This document shows positions 45,159-54,599 of a DNA stretch of 64,000 nucleotides, in pieces (within the stretch, counting starts at the first letter, position 1; each line of letters begins with the position of its first letter). The stretch covers positions 1,612,001 through 1,676,000 of the forward strand of contig NC_009523.1 of the NCBI RefSeq assembly GCF_000016665.1, written 5' to 3'. This stretch comes from Roseiflexus sp. RS-1. Its GTDB lineage: Bacteria > Chloroflexota > Chloroflexia > Chloroflexales > Roseiflexaceae. The translations under genes and the position numbers were made by a program. Under the pieces are notes generated by a model, which saw only the letters and a list, made by a program, of their open reading frames with translations, was not told the origin of the DNA and made no database searches.

Positions 45159-46115
45159 ATGCCCGCCGCCCTCGACCACGACGCGCTGTTCAAACTCGTG
45201 CTCACCGCCTTCTTCCGCGAGTTCATCGACCTGGTCGCGCCCGACCTGGCCGCCACTCTCGACCCCGCACCGCCCGTCTTTCTCGACAAAGAGAGTTTCG
45301 CCGACCTCTTCGACCCCGACCGGCGCGAAGCCGACCTGGTGGCGCAGGTGCGCCTGCGTCAGCACCCCGCCACGCTGCTGATCCACCTCGAACACCAGGC
45401 GCAGGCCGACGCCGCGCTGGACCGGCGCATGTTCCGCTACTTCGCGCGGCTCTACGACCGCTACGACCAGCCGATCTACCCGATTGCGCTCTGTTCCTAT
45501 CCGCGCCCGCGGCGTCCCGCCGCCGACCGGCACGAACTGCGCGCGGCGCAGCGCACGGTGCTGACGTTCCAGTACCAGGTGGTACAATTAAACCGGATGG
45601 ACTGGCGGGCATATCTGACGACGAGCAATCCGGCGGCGATGGCGCTGATGGCGCGGATGCGGATAGCGCCGGAGGATCGCTGGCGGGTGAAGGCGGCGTG
45701 TCTGCGGCTGCTGGCGGGCGCGCCGCTGAGCGGAGCGCAGCGGCGGCTGATCGGGCAATTTGTGGACATTTATCTGCCATTGAACGCGCGTGACGAACAG
45801 GCGCTGGCGGCGGAAGTGGCGCGCCTGCCGGGCGCGGCGAAGGAGGTTGTGATGGAGTTGATCACCAGTTGGGAGCGGAAGGGACGCGCGGAGGGATTGC
45901 GCGAGGGACGCGCGGAGGGATTGCGCGAGGGGCAGCGTCTGGTGGTGGAACGGATGCTGACGCGCCGGTTCGGGGCGTTGCCATCGGGGGTGCGCGAGCG
46001 CCTGGCGACGCTGACGGCGGACGAGTTGACGGCGCTGGCGGACGCGCTGCTCGACTTCACGAGCCTGGCGGAGGTCGAAGCGTGGCTGGCGGCGTCCCCG
46101 GCGGAGCAGGCATAA
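45159..46115 (+). CDS. Rpn-like PD-(D/E)XK nuclease
   Basis: A 318-residue protein of the recombination-promoting-nuclease / PD-(D/E)XK family. The N-terminal DHDALFKLVLTAFFREFIDL and FLDKESFADLFDPDRREADLVAQV...LLIHLEHQAQ carry the acidic nuclease residues. The middle is helical, then KGRAEGLREGRAEGLREGQR is a short Arg/Glu/Gly repeat, and the end is a DUF4351-like helix bundle (RFGALPSGVRERLATLTADEL). These proteins nick DNA and promote recA-independent recombination. Its 3' half is duplicated immediately downstream. Confidence 0.88.
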   Translation: MPAALDHDALFKLVLTAFFREFIDLVAPDLAATLDPAPPVFLDKESFADLFDPDRREADLVAQVRLRQHPATLLIHLEHQAQADAALDRRMFRYFARLYDRYDQPIYPIALCSYPRPRRPAADRHELRAAQRTVLTFQYQVVQLNRMDWRAYLTTSNPAAMALMARMRIAPEDRWRVKAACLRLLAGAPLSGAQRRLIGQFVDIYLPLNARDEQALAAEVARLPGAAKEVVMELITSWERKGRAEGLREGRAEGLREGQRLVVERMLTRRFGALPSGVRERLATLTADELTALADALLDFTSLAEVEAWLAASPAEQA

Positions 46116-46136
46116 CGAATGGAGGGGATCGCTGTG

Positions 46137-46650
46137 CAATCCGGCGGCGATGGCGCTGATGGCGCGGATGCGGATAGCGCCGGAGGATCGCTGGCGGGTG
46201 AAGGCGGCGTGTCTGCGGCTGCTGGCGGGCGCGCCGCTGACCGGAGCGCAACGACGGCTGATCGGGCAATTTGTGGACATTTATCTGCCATTGAACGCGC
46301 GTGACGAACAGGCGCTGGCGGCGGAAGTGGCGCGCCTGCCGGGCGCGGCGAAGGAGGTTGTGATGGAGTTGATCACCAGCTGGGAGCGGAAGGGACGCGC
46401 GGAGGGGTTGCGCGAGGGGTTGCGCGAGGGACGCGCGGAGGGGTTGCGCGAGGGACTGCGAGAAGGGCAGCGTCTGGTGGTGGAACGGATGCTGACGCGC
46501 CGGTTCGGGGCGTTGCCATCGGGGGTGCGCGAGCGCCTGGCGACGCTGACGGCGGACGAGTTGACGGCGCTGGCCGACGCGCTGCTCGACTTCACGAGCC
46601 TGGCGGAGGTCGAAGCGTGGCTGGCGGCGTCCCCGGCGGAGCAGGCATAA
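46137..46650 (+). pseudogene. Tandem duplicate of the Rpn C-terminal half
   Basis: An open 166-codon frame (ATG 46150) repeats residues ~160-318 of the upstream Rpn gene at a 511-bp offset, with one or two base changes. The Arg/Glu/Gly repeat is longer here (KGRAEGLREGLREGRAEGLREGLREGQR). It lacks the nuclease half. It may be translated, but no promoter or ribosome site was seen. Confidence 0.75.
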
Positions 46651-46651
46651 C

Positions 46652-46798
46652 ATGGGGGCGATGGAGGGGATTACCAGCTGGGAGCGCAAAGGACGGGCGG
46701 AGGGATTGCGCGAAGGACGCGCAGAGGGACTGCGCGAGGGGCAGCGTCTGGTGGTGGAACGGATGCTGACGCGCAGGTTCGGGGCGCTGCCGCTGCTT
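46652..46798 (+). pseudogene. Third, truncated Rpn C-terminal copy
   Basis: MGAMEGITSWERKGRAEGLREGRAEG...RFGALP repeats the same region again, then ends where a dispersed palindromic repeat begins (about 46799). This makes three staggered copies of one gene end. Confidence 0.7.
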
Positions 46799-46926
46799 AG
46801 GGGGGTAGGTTTTTGGGAAGTCCCTTCGTTCCCTCTCTCGTTTCGGGCTTCAGGATGCCCAGACTCCCCCTTCTCCCCTTGCGGGAGAAAAGGGTCGGGG
46901 GGATGAAGGGCAAACGTGCACGGGTA
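46799..46926 (+). repeat. Dispersed ~110-bp palindrome-bearing repeat
   Basis: It matches the reverse complement of the 10645-10872 copies: TCAGGATGCCCAGACTCCCC, the CTTCTCCCC / GGGAGAA hairpin, GGGGGGATGA and CGTGCACGGG. It separates the Rpn remnants from the ornithine-cyclodeaminase-like gene. Confidence 0.8.
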
Positions 46927-46953
46927 TGCCGAAAGTAACATTCTCCCCTGCGA

Positions 46954-47934
46954 TCAGAGATCGATATCGATGCCGAGATTGAGACGCTCCGCTTCGCGCA
47001 GCGCCAGTTGCGCCACAGCGATGTCCTGAACAGCATTGCCGACCGATTTGAAGAAGGTGATCTGATCATCGCTCGTGCGCGCGGGAACAATTCCAGCGAT
47101 AACTGCACCCAACTCGACCGTCTGCGACTCGTCGAGCAACCCCAGACCTCTGGCGTGCTGCAGATCGCCTGCCTCTGCCCATGCCGCTGTGTGCTGATCA
47201 ACGACGACATACGCCCGCCCGACGGTTTCCGGCGGCACTTCGACCATCTGTGGCGTGAACGAGCCGATACCGTTAATATGGACGCCGGGACGCAGGCTGG
47301 CATCGTCGAAGACTGGCATCGGCGAAGATGTTGCGCAGCAGATGACGTCCGCCTGTGGGAGCGCTTCGGCAGATGATGCAGCGATGTCGATATGTGGCGC
47401 AATTGCACGCTCGCGCAGCATTGCCGCCAGGCGTTCAGCGCGCTCGCGGCTGCGGTTGACGATGATCACACGCTCGATCGGGCGCACGGCGCATACCGCT
47501 TCGACCTGATGATACGCCTGCGCACCGGCGCCAATGATCGCCAGCACCTGCGCATCGTGGCGGGCGAGCGCGCGGGTTGCCGCACCCGACGCCGCACCGG
47601 TGCGAAGCGCCGTCAGGTACGATCCGTCGAGCACCGCTGCGGGTTGACCGGTCGCAGCATCGAGGACCACGACGAGCGCATGAATGGCCGGTAGACCGTG
47701 GCGCGCAGCATTGTGCGGAAAGACCGACACGACCTTCAACCCCAAACCGCCGCTCTCTTCCAGCAGCGCTGGCATCACGAATGTGTGCGATTCGTGAACG
47801 CGTTGCTGGAGGTGTGCGCGCAGCGGCACGGTGGCGCGCCCGGTCGAGAGTTGCACAAAAGCGGAGGAAACCGCATCGATAGCAGCAGGCATGGTCACTG
47901 CGCGTCGCACATCGTCAGCGCTCAGGATTCGCAT
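46954..47934 (-). CDS. Ornithine-cyclodeaminase / mu-crystallin family protein
   Basis: A 326-residue NAD(P)-dependent enzyme. MRILSADDVRRAVTMPAAIDAV and LKVVSVFPHNAARHGLPAIHALVVVLDAATGQPAAVLDGSYLTALRTGAASGAA are family hallmarks. The Rossmann motif is IIGAGAQAYHQVEAVCAVRPI, and ICCATSSPMPVF follows. Members act as ornithine cyclodeaminase, alanine or ketimine dehydrogenase; which is unknown. AAGGTG lies before ATG 47934; GTG 47943 is another option. It overlaps the upstream SDR by 20 bp, so they are coupled. Confidence 0.88.
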   Translation of the reverse strand: MRILSADDVRRAVTMPAAIDAVSSAFVQLSTGRATVPLRAHLQQRVHESHTFVMPALLEESGGLGLKVVSVFPHNAARHGLPAIHALVVVLDAATGQPAAVLDGSYLTALRTGAASGAATRALARHDAQVLAIIGAGAQAYHQVEAVCAVRPIERVIIVNRSRERAERLAAMLRERAIAPHIDIAASSAEALPQADVICCATSSPMPVFDDASLRPGVHINGIGSFTPQMVEVPPETVGRAYVVVDQHTAAWAEAGDLQHARGLGLLDESQTVELGAVIAGIVPARTSDDQITFFKSVGNAVQDIAVAQLALREAERLNLGIDIDL

Positions 47935-48733
47935 ACGGAACACCTTTCTCCTCAGAGCCTTCCCAGATGAAAAGACGCGCCAGCAACCGGTCAGCCAACC
48001 CGGGGAGCAGCAGCGCCATCCACACCGTCAGGCGGTCGCTCCACGAAACATACACGACGCGCGATTCGCGTCGAATGGCGCGCACAACGGTGTCCGCCAC
48101 CCGTTCAGGCGCAACGGCGGGTGGGTTGAAGCGTCGGCGGTCGCGGTGACTGCCAAGGCGATGGTCATTGAATGCCGTGCGGGTTGTTCCCGGTCGCACC
48201 AGCGTGACCGAAATGCCGCTACCGCGCAGTTCCACCCGCAACGCCTCGGTCAACCGGTCGAGCGCCGCTTTGGTTGCAGCGTAGCCGCCAGCGTAAGGGA
48301 GCGCGCGCAGCCCCACCACGGACGAGATGAAGATAATCTGCCCGCGCCTGGCGTGCTGCATATGTGGGAGAACCGTCTGGGTCAGAGTGAGCGAACCGAA
48401 CAGATTGACATCCAGCGCTGCGCGCAGATCGGCGGGTCGCAGACATGCCACCGGCGATGCCAGACCGACGCCAGCGTTGTTGATCACAACGTCGATACGG
48501 TTGTACGCTGCCAGGGTTTGCTCAACCAGGCGTTGCACGTCGGTCGGGTCGGCGACATTCACAGGGATGGCGCGCGCGCGCCCTCGCAACCGGTCGGCGA
48601 GTTCCGCCAGGCGAGTCGCATCACGGGCGGCGAGCACAACATTCGCGCCAGCATCGGCGAGGGCGCGCGCAGTGGCTGCACCGATCCCACTCGATGCGCC
48701 GGTGATAATGATCGTCTTTCCTGCGGGATCCAT
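47915..48733 (-). CDS. Short-chain dehydrogenase/reductase
   Basis: A 272-residue classical SDR: TGASSGIGAATARAL (cofactor loop), NNAGVG, the catalytic serine in IIFISSVVG, and YAATKAAL with the catalytic Tyr and Lys. The C-terminus has a hydrophobic stretch (VWMALLLPGLADRLLARLF), unlike soluble SDRs, so it may touch the membrane. The substrate is unknown. It overlaps the cyclodeaminase-like gene and lies 5 bp after the small membrane protein gene. Confidence 0.88.
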   Translation of the reverse strand: MDPAGKTIIITGASSGIGAATARALADAGANVVLAARDATRLAELADRLRGRARAIPVNVADPTDVQRLVEQTLAAYNRIDVVINNAGVGLASPVACLRPADLRAALDVNLFGSLTLTQTVLPHMQHARRGQIIFISSVVGLRALPYAGGYAATKAALDRLTEALRVELRGSGISVTLVRPGTTRTAFNDHRLGSHRDRRRFNPPAVAPERVADTVVRAIRRESRVVYVSWSDRLTVWMALLLPGLADRLLARLFIWEGSEEKGVPYANPER

Positions 48734-48738
48734 TGCAA

Positions 48739-49170
48739 TTACTGCGTAGTTTCCGTCGGTACGCTCTCTTCAGGGGCATTCAGCGCCGCGGCAAGCCGAT
48801 CTTCCACCACAATCGCCACAACCGGCAGGATTGGTACGAGCGCAAGGTTGTAGCGCTCGGCGATAGCGCCTTTCAGCCGCAATCCGCTCCGTCCCAGCCA
48901 GATCAACCCTGGGAGCAGCGCCGGAACGACGCCAAGCGTCAGTGCGCGCGGCAACCAGTGTGTGCGTGGCAGACGCCCGATCAACGCCTGTCCCGCCGTA
49001 ACGACCGCCAGCGTATTGAACAGAAGCCGCGTATGCTCGCCGACACTTTCGTCGCGCAGGCTAAGGTAGGGAATTCTGGGCCACCACTGCCGCGAATTGC
49101 CGTGGAGAATGATCATCACCAGCACATTGGCGACGATGAACACCAGCCGGTTCAGCACAGCCCCAATCAT
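48739..49170 (-). CDS. Small membrane protein of unknown function
   Basis: A 143-residue protein, start MIGAVLNRLVFIVANVLVMIILHGN. About three or four hydrophobic segments follow, including LLFNTLAVVTAGQALIG, LPRALTLGVVPALLPGLIWLG and LVPILPVVAIVVEDR. It is not assigned to a family. It heads the leftward SDR and cyclodeaminase unit. Confidence 0.65.
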   Translation of the reverse strand: MIGAVLNRLVFIVANVLVMIILHGNSRQWWPRIPYLSLRDESVGEHTRLLFNTLAVVTAGQALIGRLPRTHWLPRALTLGVVPALLPGLIWLGRSGLRLKGAIAERYNLALVPILPVVAIVVEDRLAAALNAPEESVPTETTQ

Positions 49171-49270
49171 GTTTGTTCCTGTGTTCTTGCAGTGAAATGT
49201 GGTTGGTATACAGTAGAACGAAATGCGCTGCGTGTCAACCGTGCCCCCGTTTACCGCAAAAGACCGTGCG

Positions 49271-50449
49271 CTAACGCAGTTCCGGCGTCCGATAGACAAC
49301 CTGCCGCCCGACGCGAATCTCGACATCCACCAGATACGGTGCAAGTGCAGCAAGATCGGGTGTGACGCCAAGACCGGGACGTTCGGGGATGCGAATCATG
49401 CCATCCTGGTCAGGCATAATCCGCTCGCGGGTGATGCTCTGCGCAAGCGGCGAGGTTTCGACAGGATATTCACAGAGCAGATCGGCGTCGCTGCCAGCGT
49501 AGGGTTGCAGTGAAGCGCTCAGCGCCAGGTGCGACGTGAACGTATGGTTGACATAGGTAATGCCACGGGCGTGGGCGGCGTCGACAACCCGCTTTGCGAC
49601 GCTGATGCCGCCGATCCGACCGGCATCGATCTGAATGTAGCCAATGCCAGCGTAGTTCAGCATATGCTCTGCCATTGCGTAGTTGTGGCATCCCTCGCCC
49701 CCTGCCAGGCGCACCCGTCCGCTCAATTGCGCCAGTTGACGGTAAGCGTCGAGCGCCCCGGAGGTGAACGGCTCTTCCAGCCAGGTTGCCCGGCACTGTT
49801 GCAGCACCTCCAGACGCAGCGCGGCGCGTTCGACATCATCACCCCAGACTGTTCCGGCATCGATCAGCAACACCCCTTCCGGTCCCAACCCCTCGCGCGC
49901 CGCTCGCACGTGATCGATATCTTCGCTGAGCGCACCCCTGCCAAACGGTCCCCAACCGAATTTGGCCGCCCGATACCCAAGTGCGCGCACCAGGCGCGCC
50001 TTGTGCAGAGTCTCCTGCGGTGTATCACCGAACAGTTGCGATGCATACGGGAGTTTCGGCGTCGCGTGTCGGTAACCGAGCAGCCGGTAAACCGGCTCGC
50101 CCAGGCGATGACCAAGCGCATCCCACAGCGCGATGTCGATGCCGGAGAGCGTATGATCGGCTTGCAACAGGTCGAGGCTGTTCGCCCGCACCCGATCACC
50201 GATCCGCCGTATGTCGGCACAATCGTTGAGTGGTTGCCCGACAACCGAATCCCGCACCGGTTTGCAGGCGCTGTGAGACATCGGGCAGACGAAACTGGCA
50301 ATCGATGTGAGCGGTGATGCATCGCATTCTCCCCACCCGACATATTCGCCAACCTGAATGCGCACCAACAGGGCATCCTGACTGCCGTCTCCAACATCGC
50401 GGATTTCCGGCATAGCCACGTAGAACAGGTCGACCGACTCGATCTTCAT
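49271..50449 (-). CDS. Enolase-superfamily (mandelate racemase / muconate lactonizing) protein
   Basis: A 392-residue protein. MKIESVDLFYVAMPEI is a typical capping-domain start. The barrel has YRAAKFGWGPFG (lysine region), LLIDAGTVWG (metal Asp), WLEEPFTSG (metal Glu), GGEGCHN (metal Glu) and NHTFTSHLALSASL (the general-base histidine of the mandelate-racemase subgroup). It should abstract a proton next to a carboxylate of a sugar acid. AGGAG 9 bp upstream supports ATG 50449. It is divergent from gntR and may serve the same sugar pathway. Confidence 0.88.
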   Translation of the reverse strand: MKIESVDLFYVAMPEIRDVGDGSQDALLVRIQVGEYVGWGECDASPLTSIASFVCPMSHSACKPVRDSVVGQPLNDCADIRRIGDRVRANSLDLLQADHTLSGIDIALWDALGHRLGEPVYRLLGYRHATPKLPYASQLFGDTPQETLHKARLVRALGYRAAKFGWGPFGRGALSEDIDHVRAAREGLGPEGVLLIDAGTVWGDDVERAALRLEVLQQCRATWLEEPFTSGALDAYRQLAQLSGRVRLAGGEGCHNYAMAEHMLNYAGIGYIQIDAGRIGGISVAKRVVDAAHARGITYVNHTFTSHLALSASLQPYAGSDADLLCEYPVETSPLAQSITRERIMPDQDGMIRIPERPGLGVTPDLAALAPYLVDVEIRVGRQVVYRTPELR

Positions 50450-50468
50450 CTGGAAATGTCTCCTACAC

Positions 50469-50497
50469 TTGACACAGCAGCAACTCTCGCGTACTAT
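50469..50497 (+). promoter_or_regulatory. Promoter of the alpha-galactoside operon
   Basis: TTGACA (50469-50474) and TACTAT (50492-50497) are exactly 17 bp apart, 53 bp before the gntR ATG. Confidence 0.65.
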
Positions 50498-50521
50498 ACA
50501 ACTGTCCTGCATCCTATGCAA
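50493..50521 (-). promoter_or_regulatory. Promoter of the enolase-superfamily gene
   Basis: On the minus strand TTGCAT (50516-50521) and TATAGT (50493-50498) are 17 bp apart. The -10 elements of the two divergent promoters overlap almost completely, so they probably exclude each other. Confidence 0.6.
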
Positions 50522-50549
50522 TAAGACAAAACGACGGAGTGGTCGAAGG

Positions 50550-51503
50550 ATGACCGGGGAACGCATATCTGCCAGAGACATTCAGCGCGCCCTCATCTGG
50601 CGTATCAGCAACGGCGTCTATCACCCCGGCGACACGCTGCCATCGGTGCGCAAACTGGCGGAAGAGTTTGGCGCGAACCGCAACACGGTGAATAAAGCCT
50701 GTCAGGAATTGCGCAAACTCGGCATCCTCGAAATGCGCGCTGATCGGCGTTCTCCGGTGGTGACCCGCGCCGCAGCAACGGCAGCGCCGCTGGATCTCGT
50801 CTTCCAGCAGGTGCGCGATGTTATCTGGCAGGCGATGCTGGCGGGGGTGACGCGCCAGCAGTTGCTCGCCGAAGTAACGGCGCTGATCGAAAAGGTGTAT
50901 GGCGAGAGCGAGTTGCGGATCCGCTTTCTCGAATGCAATCCACACGACAGCGCCACCCTGAGCCGCGATCTCTCTCGTCTGACCGGTGTGCAGATCGAGG
51001 CTGGCTTGCTGGACGAGTTGCAACAGGACGTCGATGCATTCGCGCAGTCTTCTGATCTGATCGTAACAACATTCCACCATCTCGCCGAGGTGTTGCAGAC
51101 GCTGGCGCAGTACCGGGATCGGGTGGTCGGCGTCGATACGCGGCCCTCTTCCGAAACGCTGCTTCGCATTGCCCGGTTGACGAAACCGCGGATTGGGCTG
51201 GTTTGCACGCTCCCCGATACTGCCCGCTCTCTGAAATATGTCATTCTGAGTTATCAACCCGGCGCGCAGGTGGCGACGGCGCTGATCGATGCGCCTGATG
51301 ATGTCCGTCATCTGGCGGAGACCTGTGACCATCTGCTGGTGACCTACAACTGTGTGCTGGCACTGGCGCAATTGACCGATCGCCGCCCCGATGTGGTGAT
51401 TGAGTTTCGGATCGATGATCAATCCGTCGAGTATCTGCGTGAGCGCATTCGTGAGGCGCGCCTGGCAAAGGCGGCAACTCACCGCCAGAGGAGCGTCTCA
51501 TGA
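50550..51503 (+). CDS. GntR-family transcriptional regulator
   Basis: A 317-residue protein. The N-terminal winged helix (about 8-75) has ALIWRISNGVYHPGDTLPSVRKLAEEFGANRNTVNKACQEL, the classic GntR form. The effector part is not a standard FCD or UTRA domain; it includes VFQQVRDVIWQAMLAGVTRQQLL and resembles a periplasmic-binding or HutC-distant fold. It probably senses a sugar and controls the promoter pair upstream, including its own. It overlaps the GH36 gene by 4 bp. Confidence 0.88.
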   Translation: MTGERISARDIQRALIWRISNGVYHPGDTLPSVRKLAEEFGANRNTVNKACQELRKLGILEMRADRRSPVVTRAAATAAPLDLVFQQVRDVIWQAMLAGVTRQQLLAEVTALIEKVYGESELRIRFLECNPHDSATLSRDLSRLTGVQIEAGLLDELQQDVDAFAQSSDLIVTTFHHLAEVLQTLAQYRDRVVGVDTRPSSETLLRIARLTKPRIGLVCTLPDTARSLKYVILSYQPGAQVATALIDAPDDVRHLAETCDHLLVTYNCVLALAQLTDRRPDVVIEFRIDDQSVEYLRERIREARLAKAATHRQRSVS

Positions 51504-53551
51504 CCCTTCCGTCCCGCCTGGATCTCTCGGACGCGGGGTTCGCCTGCGTGCTGGACATGGCACCCCGTTTTGCGCTGGCAGGTCTGGGGCTGGCGGGCGA
51601 ACATCGGGCGCTTGAGTCGTCGTCGCTCTTCCTGGCAATCATTGATGCGCAGGTTGTCGATGCGCAGACGCCAAACCTGTACGTGCGGAATGTGTCGGTG
51701 GACGATGCAATCCCTGGACGACGCCATGCGCGCATCGAACTGCTGCCTGGCGGGTTGGGAGTCGTGATCGATTACCATATCGTGCGCTACAGCGATGCGT
51801 TTGCTATCGAGACCTGGATCGTCGTGCGGAATGAAGGGGCATTGCCGCGTCGGGTGACGCGCCTGGATTCACTTGCGCTCGATCTGCTCCCCGGCAGGTA
51901 CGATCTGCAGGCGTATACTGGCGCGTGGGGCGCCGAGTTCGAACCGCAGTCGATGCCGCTGACATCCCCGGTCACCCTCGAAAGTCGTTCTGGTCGCTCG
52001 TCGCACGGTCACCATCCCTGGTTTGCCCTGGTGTGCGACGGTCGCTCGATCATCTCCGGCGCAGTTGCCTGGTCAGGGAATTGGGCGATCCGGTTGATGC
52101 CGCGCCTGGAGGAGGTCGTCGCACTATCGGCAGGGTTGCACGATTGGGAATTCGCTGTCGATCTTGCGCCCGGCGCCTCGGTTGAGGCGCCGCCGGTCGT
52201 GCTGGTGTTTGCCCGTGGTGATGATCTCGACGAAGCAGCGGTTCAGTTTGCGCGTCTGGGGCGACGCTTCTGGTATCCGCGCAATGCGCTCGCCGACCGG
52301 TTGCCGGTCGAGTGGAACCACTGGTGGGCGTATGAAGATCGGGCGCTCGACGAGGCGACCTTCCGCGCCAATGTCGATGTTGCCGCCCGGATGGGCATCG
52401 AGGTGTGCACGCTCGACGCCGGATGGTTTGGCGCGTCCGATGCTGGGACGCACTGGTACGACCAGCGCGGCGACTGGGAGATGGTCAATGCGGTGCGATT
52501 TCCTTCCGGCATTCGCGCGCTTGCCGATGACGTTCACGCACGTGGCATGCGCTTCGGCATCTGGTGCGAGATCGAGGGGTTGGGCGTCCGCGCGCGACTG
52601 GCGGAAACGCATCCTGATTTCGTGGCGATGCGTCATGGAAGTCGGATCGGGTATGTGTGCCTGGGCAATCCGGCAGCGCAGCAATGGGCGTTCGAGACGC
52701 TTGATCATCTCATCCGCGACTACGGGTGCGACTGGATCAAACTCGATTTCAATCTCGACCCTGGCGCCGGGTGCAACCGCACCGATCACGGTCACGGCGC
52801 CAGAGATGGGTTGTATGCGCACTATCGCGGCTACTATGCGCTGCTTGATCGAGTGCGCAGCGTTCATCCCGACGTGGTGCTGGAAAACTGCTCATCGGGC
52901 GGTCTGCGGATCGATCCGGGCATTGCGCGTCGCACCCACATGGCGTTTTTGAGCGATCCCGACTGGCCCGAACATAGTTTGCAGGTCTTCTGGGGCGCCA
53001 CTCAGATGCTGGCGCCGGACGCCTGCCTGCACTGGAGCTACTGCGAGTGGTCGTTCGCCAGGCATCCGAGCCAGACGTTCAATCCGCGCGATCCGTCGCT
53101 TCAGCCGCATCAGGTCGATTTCTATACCCGCATTTCAATGCTGCGCCGCTTCGGGTTTTCGCAGCGATTGCCCGATCTGCCGGACTGGGTTGCGCAGCGT
53201 TATGCGGATCACATCGCCTTCTACAAGGCGGTTATGCGGCGTTTCGTGCGTGAGGCGGACATGTACCATCTGACGGGGCAACCGCTCGGTGAAGGACGCG
53301 GTGACCGCTGGGCCGGTTTTCAATATCGGATGCCCGACGGCAGCGAGCATCTGGTCGCCGTCTTTCGTCTGCCGGGCGCTGAACCATTGCGTGTGCTGCG
53401 CCTGAAACATCTCCATCCAGAGCGTATCTACACATTGCTCTGGGTGGATTCCGGTCAACAGACGCAGGCAAGCGGCGCTGAATTGATGGATACCGGGTTG
53501 CGCTTCGATGACCTGCCCGAAGAAGGCTCGGCGCTGGTGCGGATCAGGTGA
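51500..53551 (+). CDS. Alpha-galactosidase, GH36
   Basis: A 683-residue enzyme. After the N-terminal beta-sandwich, the barrel shows WNHWWAY, TLDAGWFGASDAGTHWYDQRGDW, WCEIEGLGVRARLAETHPDF and DWIKLDFN, whose D416 is the nucleophile. ENCSSGGLRID and LSDPDWPEHSLQ follow; D486 in SDPDW is the acid/base. It should release alpha-1,6-linked galactose from melibiose- or raffinose-type sugars. No signal peptide is seen, so it acts in the cytoplasm on imported oligosaccharide. ATG overlaps the gntR stop (ATGA). Confidence 0.95.
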   Translation: MTLPSRLDLSDAGFACVLDMAPRFALAGLGLAGEHRALESSSLFLAIIDAQVVDAQTPNLYVRNVSVDDAIPGRRHARIELLPGGLGVVIDYHIVRYSDAFAIETWIVVRNEGALPRRVTRLDSLALDLLPGRYDLQAYTGAWGAEFEPQSMPLTSPVTLESRSGRSSHGHHPWFALVCDGRSIISGAVAWSGNWAIRLMPRLEEVVALSAGLHDWEFAVDLAPGASVEAPPVVLVFARGDDLDEAAVQFARLGRRFWYPRNALADRLPVEWNHWWAYEDRALDEATFRANVDVAARMGIEVCTLDAGWFGASDAGTHWYDQRGDWEMVNAVRFPSGIRALADDVHARGMRFGIWCEIEGLGVRARLAETHPDFVAMRHGSRIGYVCLGNPAAQQWAFETLDHLIRDYGCDWIKLDFNLDPGAGCNRTDHGHGARDGLYAHYRGYYALLDRVRSVHPDVVLENCSSGGLRIDPGIARRTHMAFLSDPDWPEHSLQVFWGATQMLAPDACLHWSYCEWSFARHPSQTFNPRDPSLQPHQVDFYTRISMLRRFGFSQRLPDLPDWVAQRYADHIAFYKAVMRRFVREADMYHLTGQPLGEGRGDRWAGFQYRMPDGSEHLVAVFRLPGAEPLRVLRLKHLHPERIYTLLWVDSGQQTQASGAELMDTGLRFDDLPEEGSALVRIR

Positions 53552-53648
53552 TGCTCCGCCATATCGTTCACCATCCGCTGGCAGGCGCGTCTATCTCACT
53601 CACAACCGATCCCGAACGCAGTCGTTTATCTCACCGGAGAGCAAATCT

Positions 53649-54599
53649 GTGGATACGCCTCATACCCAACCACGCCTCTCAGTGCAGCGTCCGGCGCGCC
53701 GGGCGAGCCGTCGCCAGCGCATCGAAGCCATCAACGCCTACATCTTCATGGCGCCAGCCATCCTTGGATTGCTCCTCTTCACGCTTGGTCCCATGGCGGC
53801 TTCATTCCTGCTCAGTTTCACCGAGTACAACATCTTGACCGACCCGCGCTGGAATGGGCTGGCAAACTACGAAAAACTCTTCAACGACAAACTCTTCTGG
53901 CAGTCGCTCAGGGTCAGCGCCATTTACTCCATCGTCAGCGTCCCCCTGGGGCTGACAATCGCTCTTGGTCTGGCGCTACTCCTGAACCACAAAATGCGCG
54001 GGATCATGGTCTTCCGCTCGGTGTACTATCTGCCGACCGTCATTTCCGGCGTCGGAGTGGCGATGCTCTGGCGCTGGTTGTTCAACGGCGATTTCGGCAT
54101 CATCAACGTCTTGCTCCGAGGGGTTGGAATCCGCGGTCCCAACTGGCTCTTCGACGAAACCTGGGCGCTGGTGGCGCTGATCATCGCCAGTTTGTGGGGC
54201 ATCGGCGGCACAATGCTGATCTTTCTGGCGGGATTGCAGGGGATTCCGCAGGAATTGTACGAAGCTGCCGAGATCGATGGCGCCGGCCGATGGCGACAGT
54301 TCTCCAGCATCACCCTGCCGATGATCTCGCACGTTACCTTCTTCAATCTGGTGTTGGGCGTCATCGGTGCGTTGCAGGTCTTCACCGACGCTTATGTTAT
54401 CACCGGTGGCGGACCGAACAACGCCACCCTGTTCCTGTCGGTCTATCTCTACCGCCACGCCTTTCAGTATCTGAATTTCGGGTATGCTGCGGCAGTCGCG
54501 TGGGTGCTGTTCCTGATCGTGCTGGCATTGACATTACTGGTCTTCAAATCGTCGCCGCTCTGGGTCTACTACGAGAGTGAGCGACCGGGGAGGGGTTGA
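53649..54599 (+). CDS. Sugar ABC transporter permease (MalF/UgpA type)
   Basis: A 316-residue membrane protein. GTG 53649 (VDTPHTQPRLSV) with CCGGAGAG upstream gives a sensible start; the longer frame overlaps GH36. It has six helices (IFMAPAILGLLLFTLGPMAASFLL first) and the EAA-loop ELYEAAEIDGAGRWRQFSSITLPMI, which docks the transport ATPase. It pairs with the next permease as a CUT1 carbohydrate channel. No ATPase gene is in the operon. Confidence 0.93.
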   Translation: MDTPHTQPRLSVQRPARRASRRQRIEAINAYIFMAPAILGLLLFTLGPMAASFLLSFTEYNILTDPRWNGLANYEKLFNDKLFWQSLRVSAIYSIVSVPLGLTIALGLALLLNHKMRGIMVFRSVYYLPTVISGVGVAMLWRWLFNGDFGIINVLLRGVGIRGPNWLFDETWALVALIIASLWGIGGTMLIFLAGLQGIPQELYEAAEIDGAGRWRQFSSITLPMISHVTFFNLVLGVIGALQVFTDAYVITGGGPNNATLFLSVYLYRHAFQYLNFGYAAAVAWVLFLIVLALTLLVFKSSPLWVYYESERPGRG

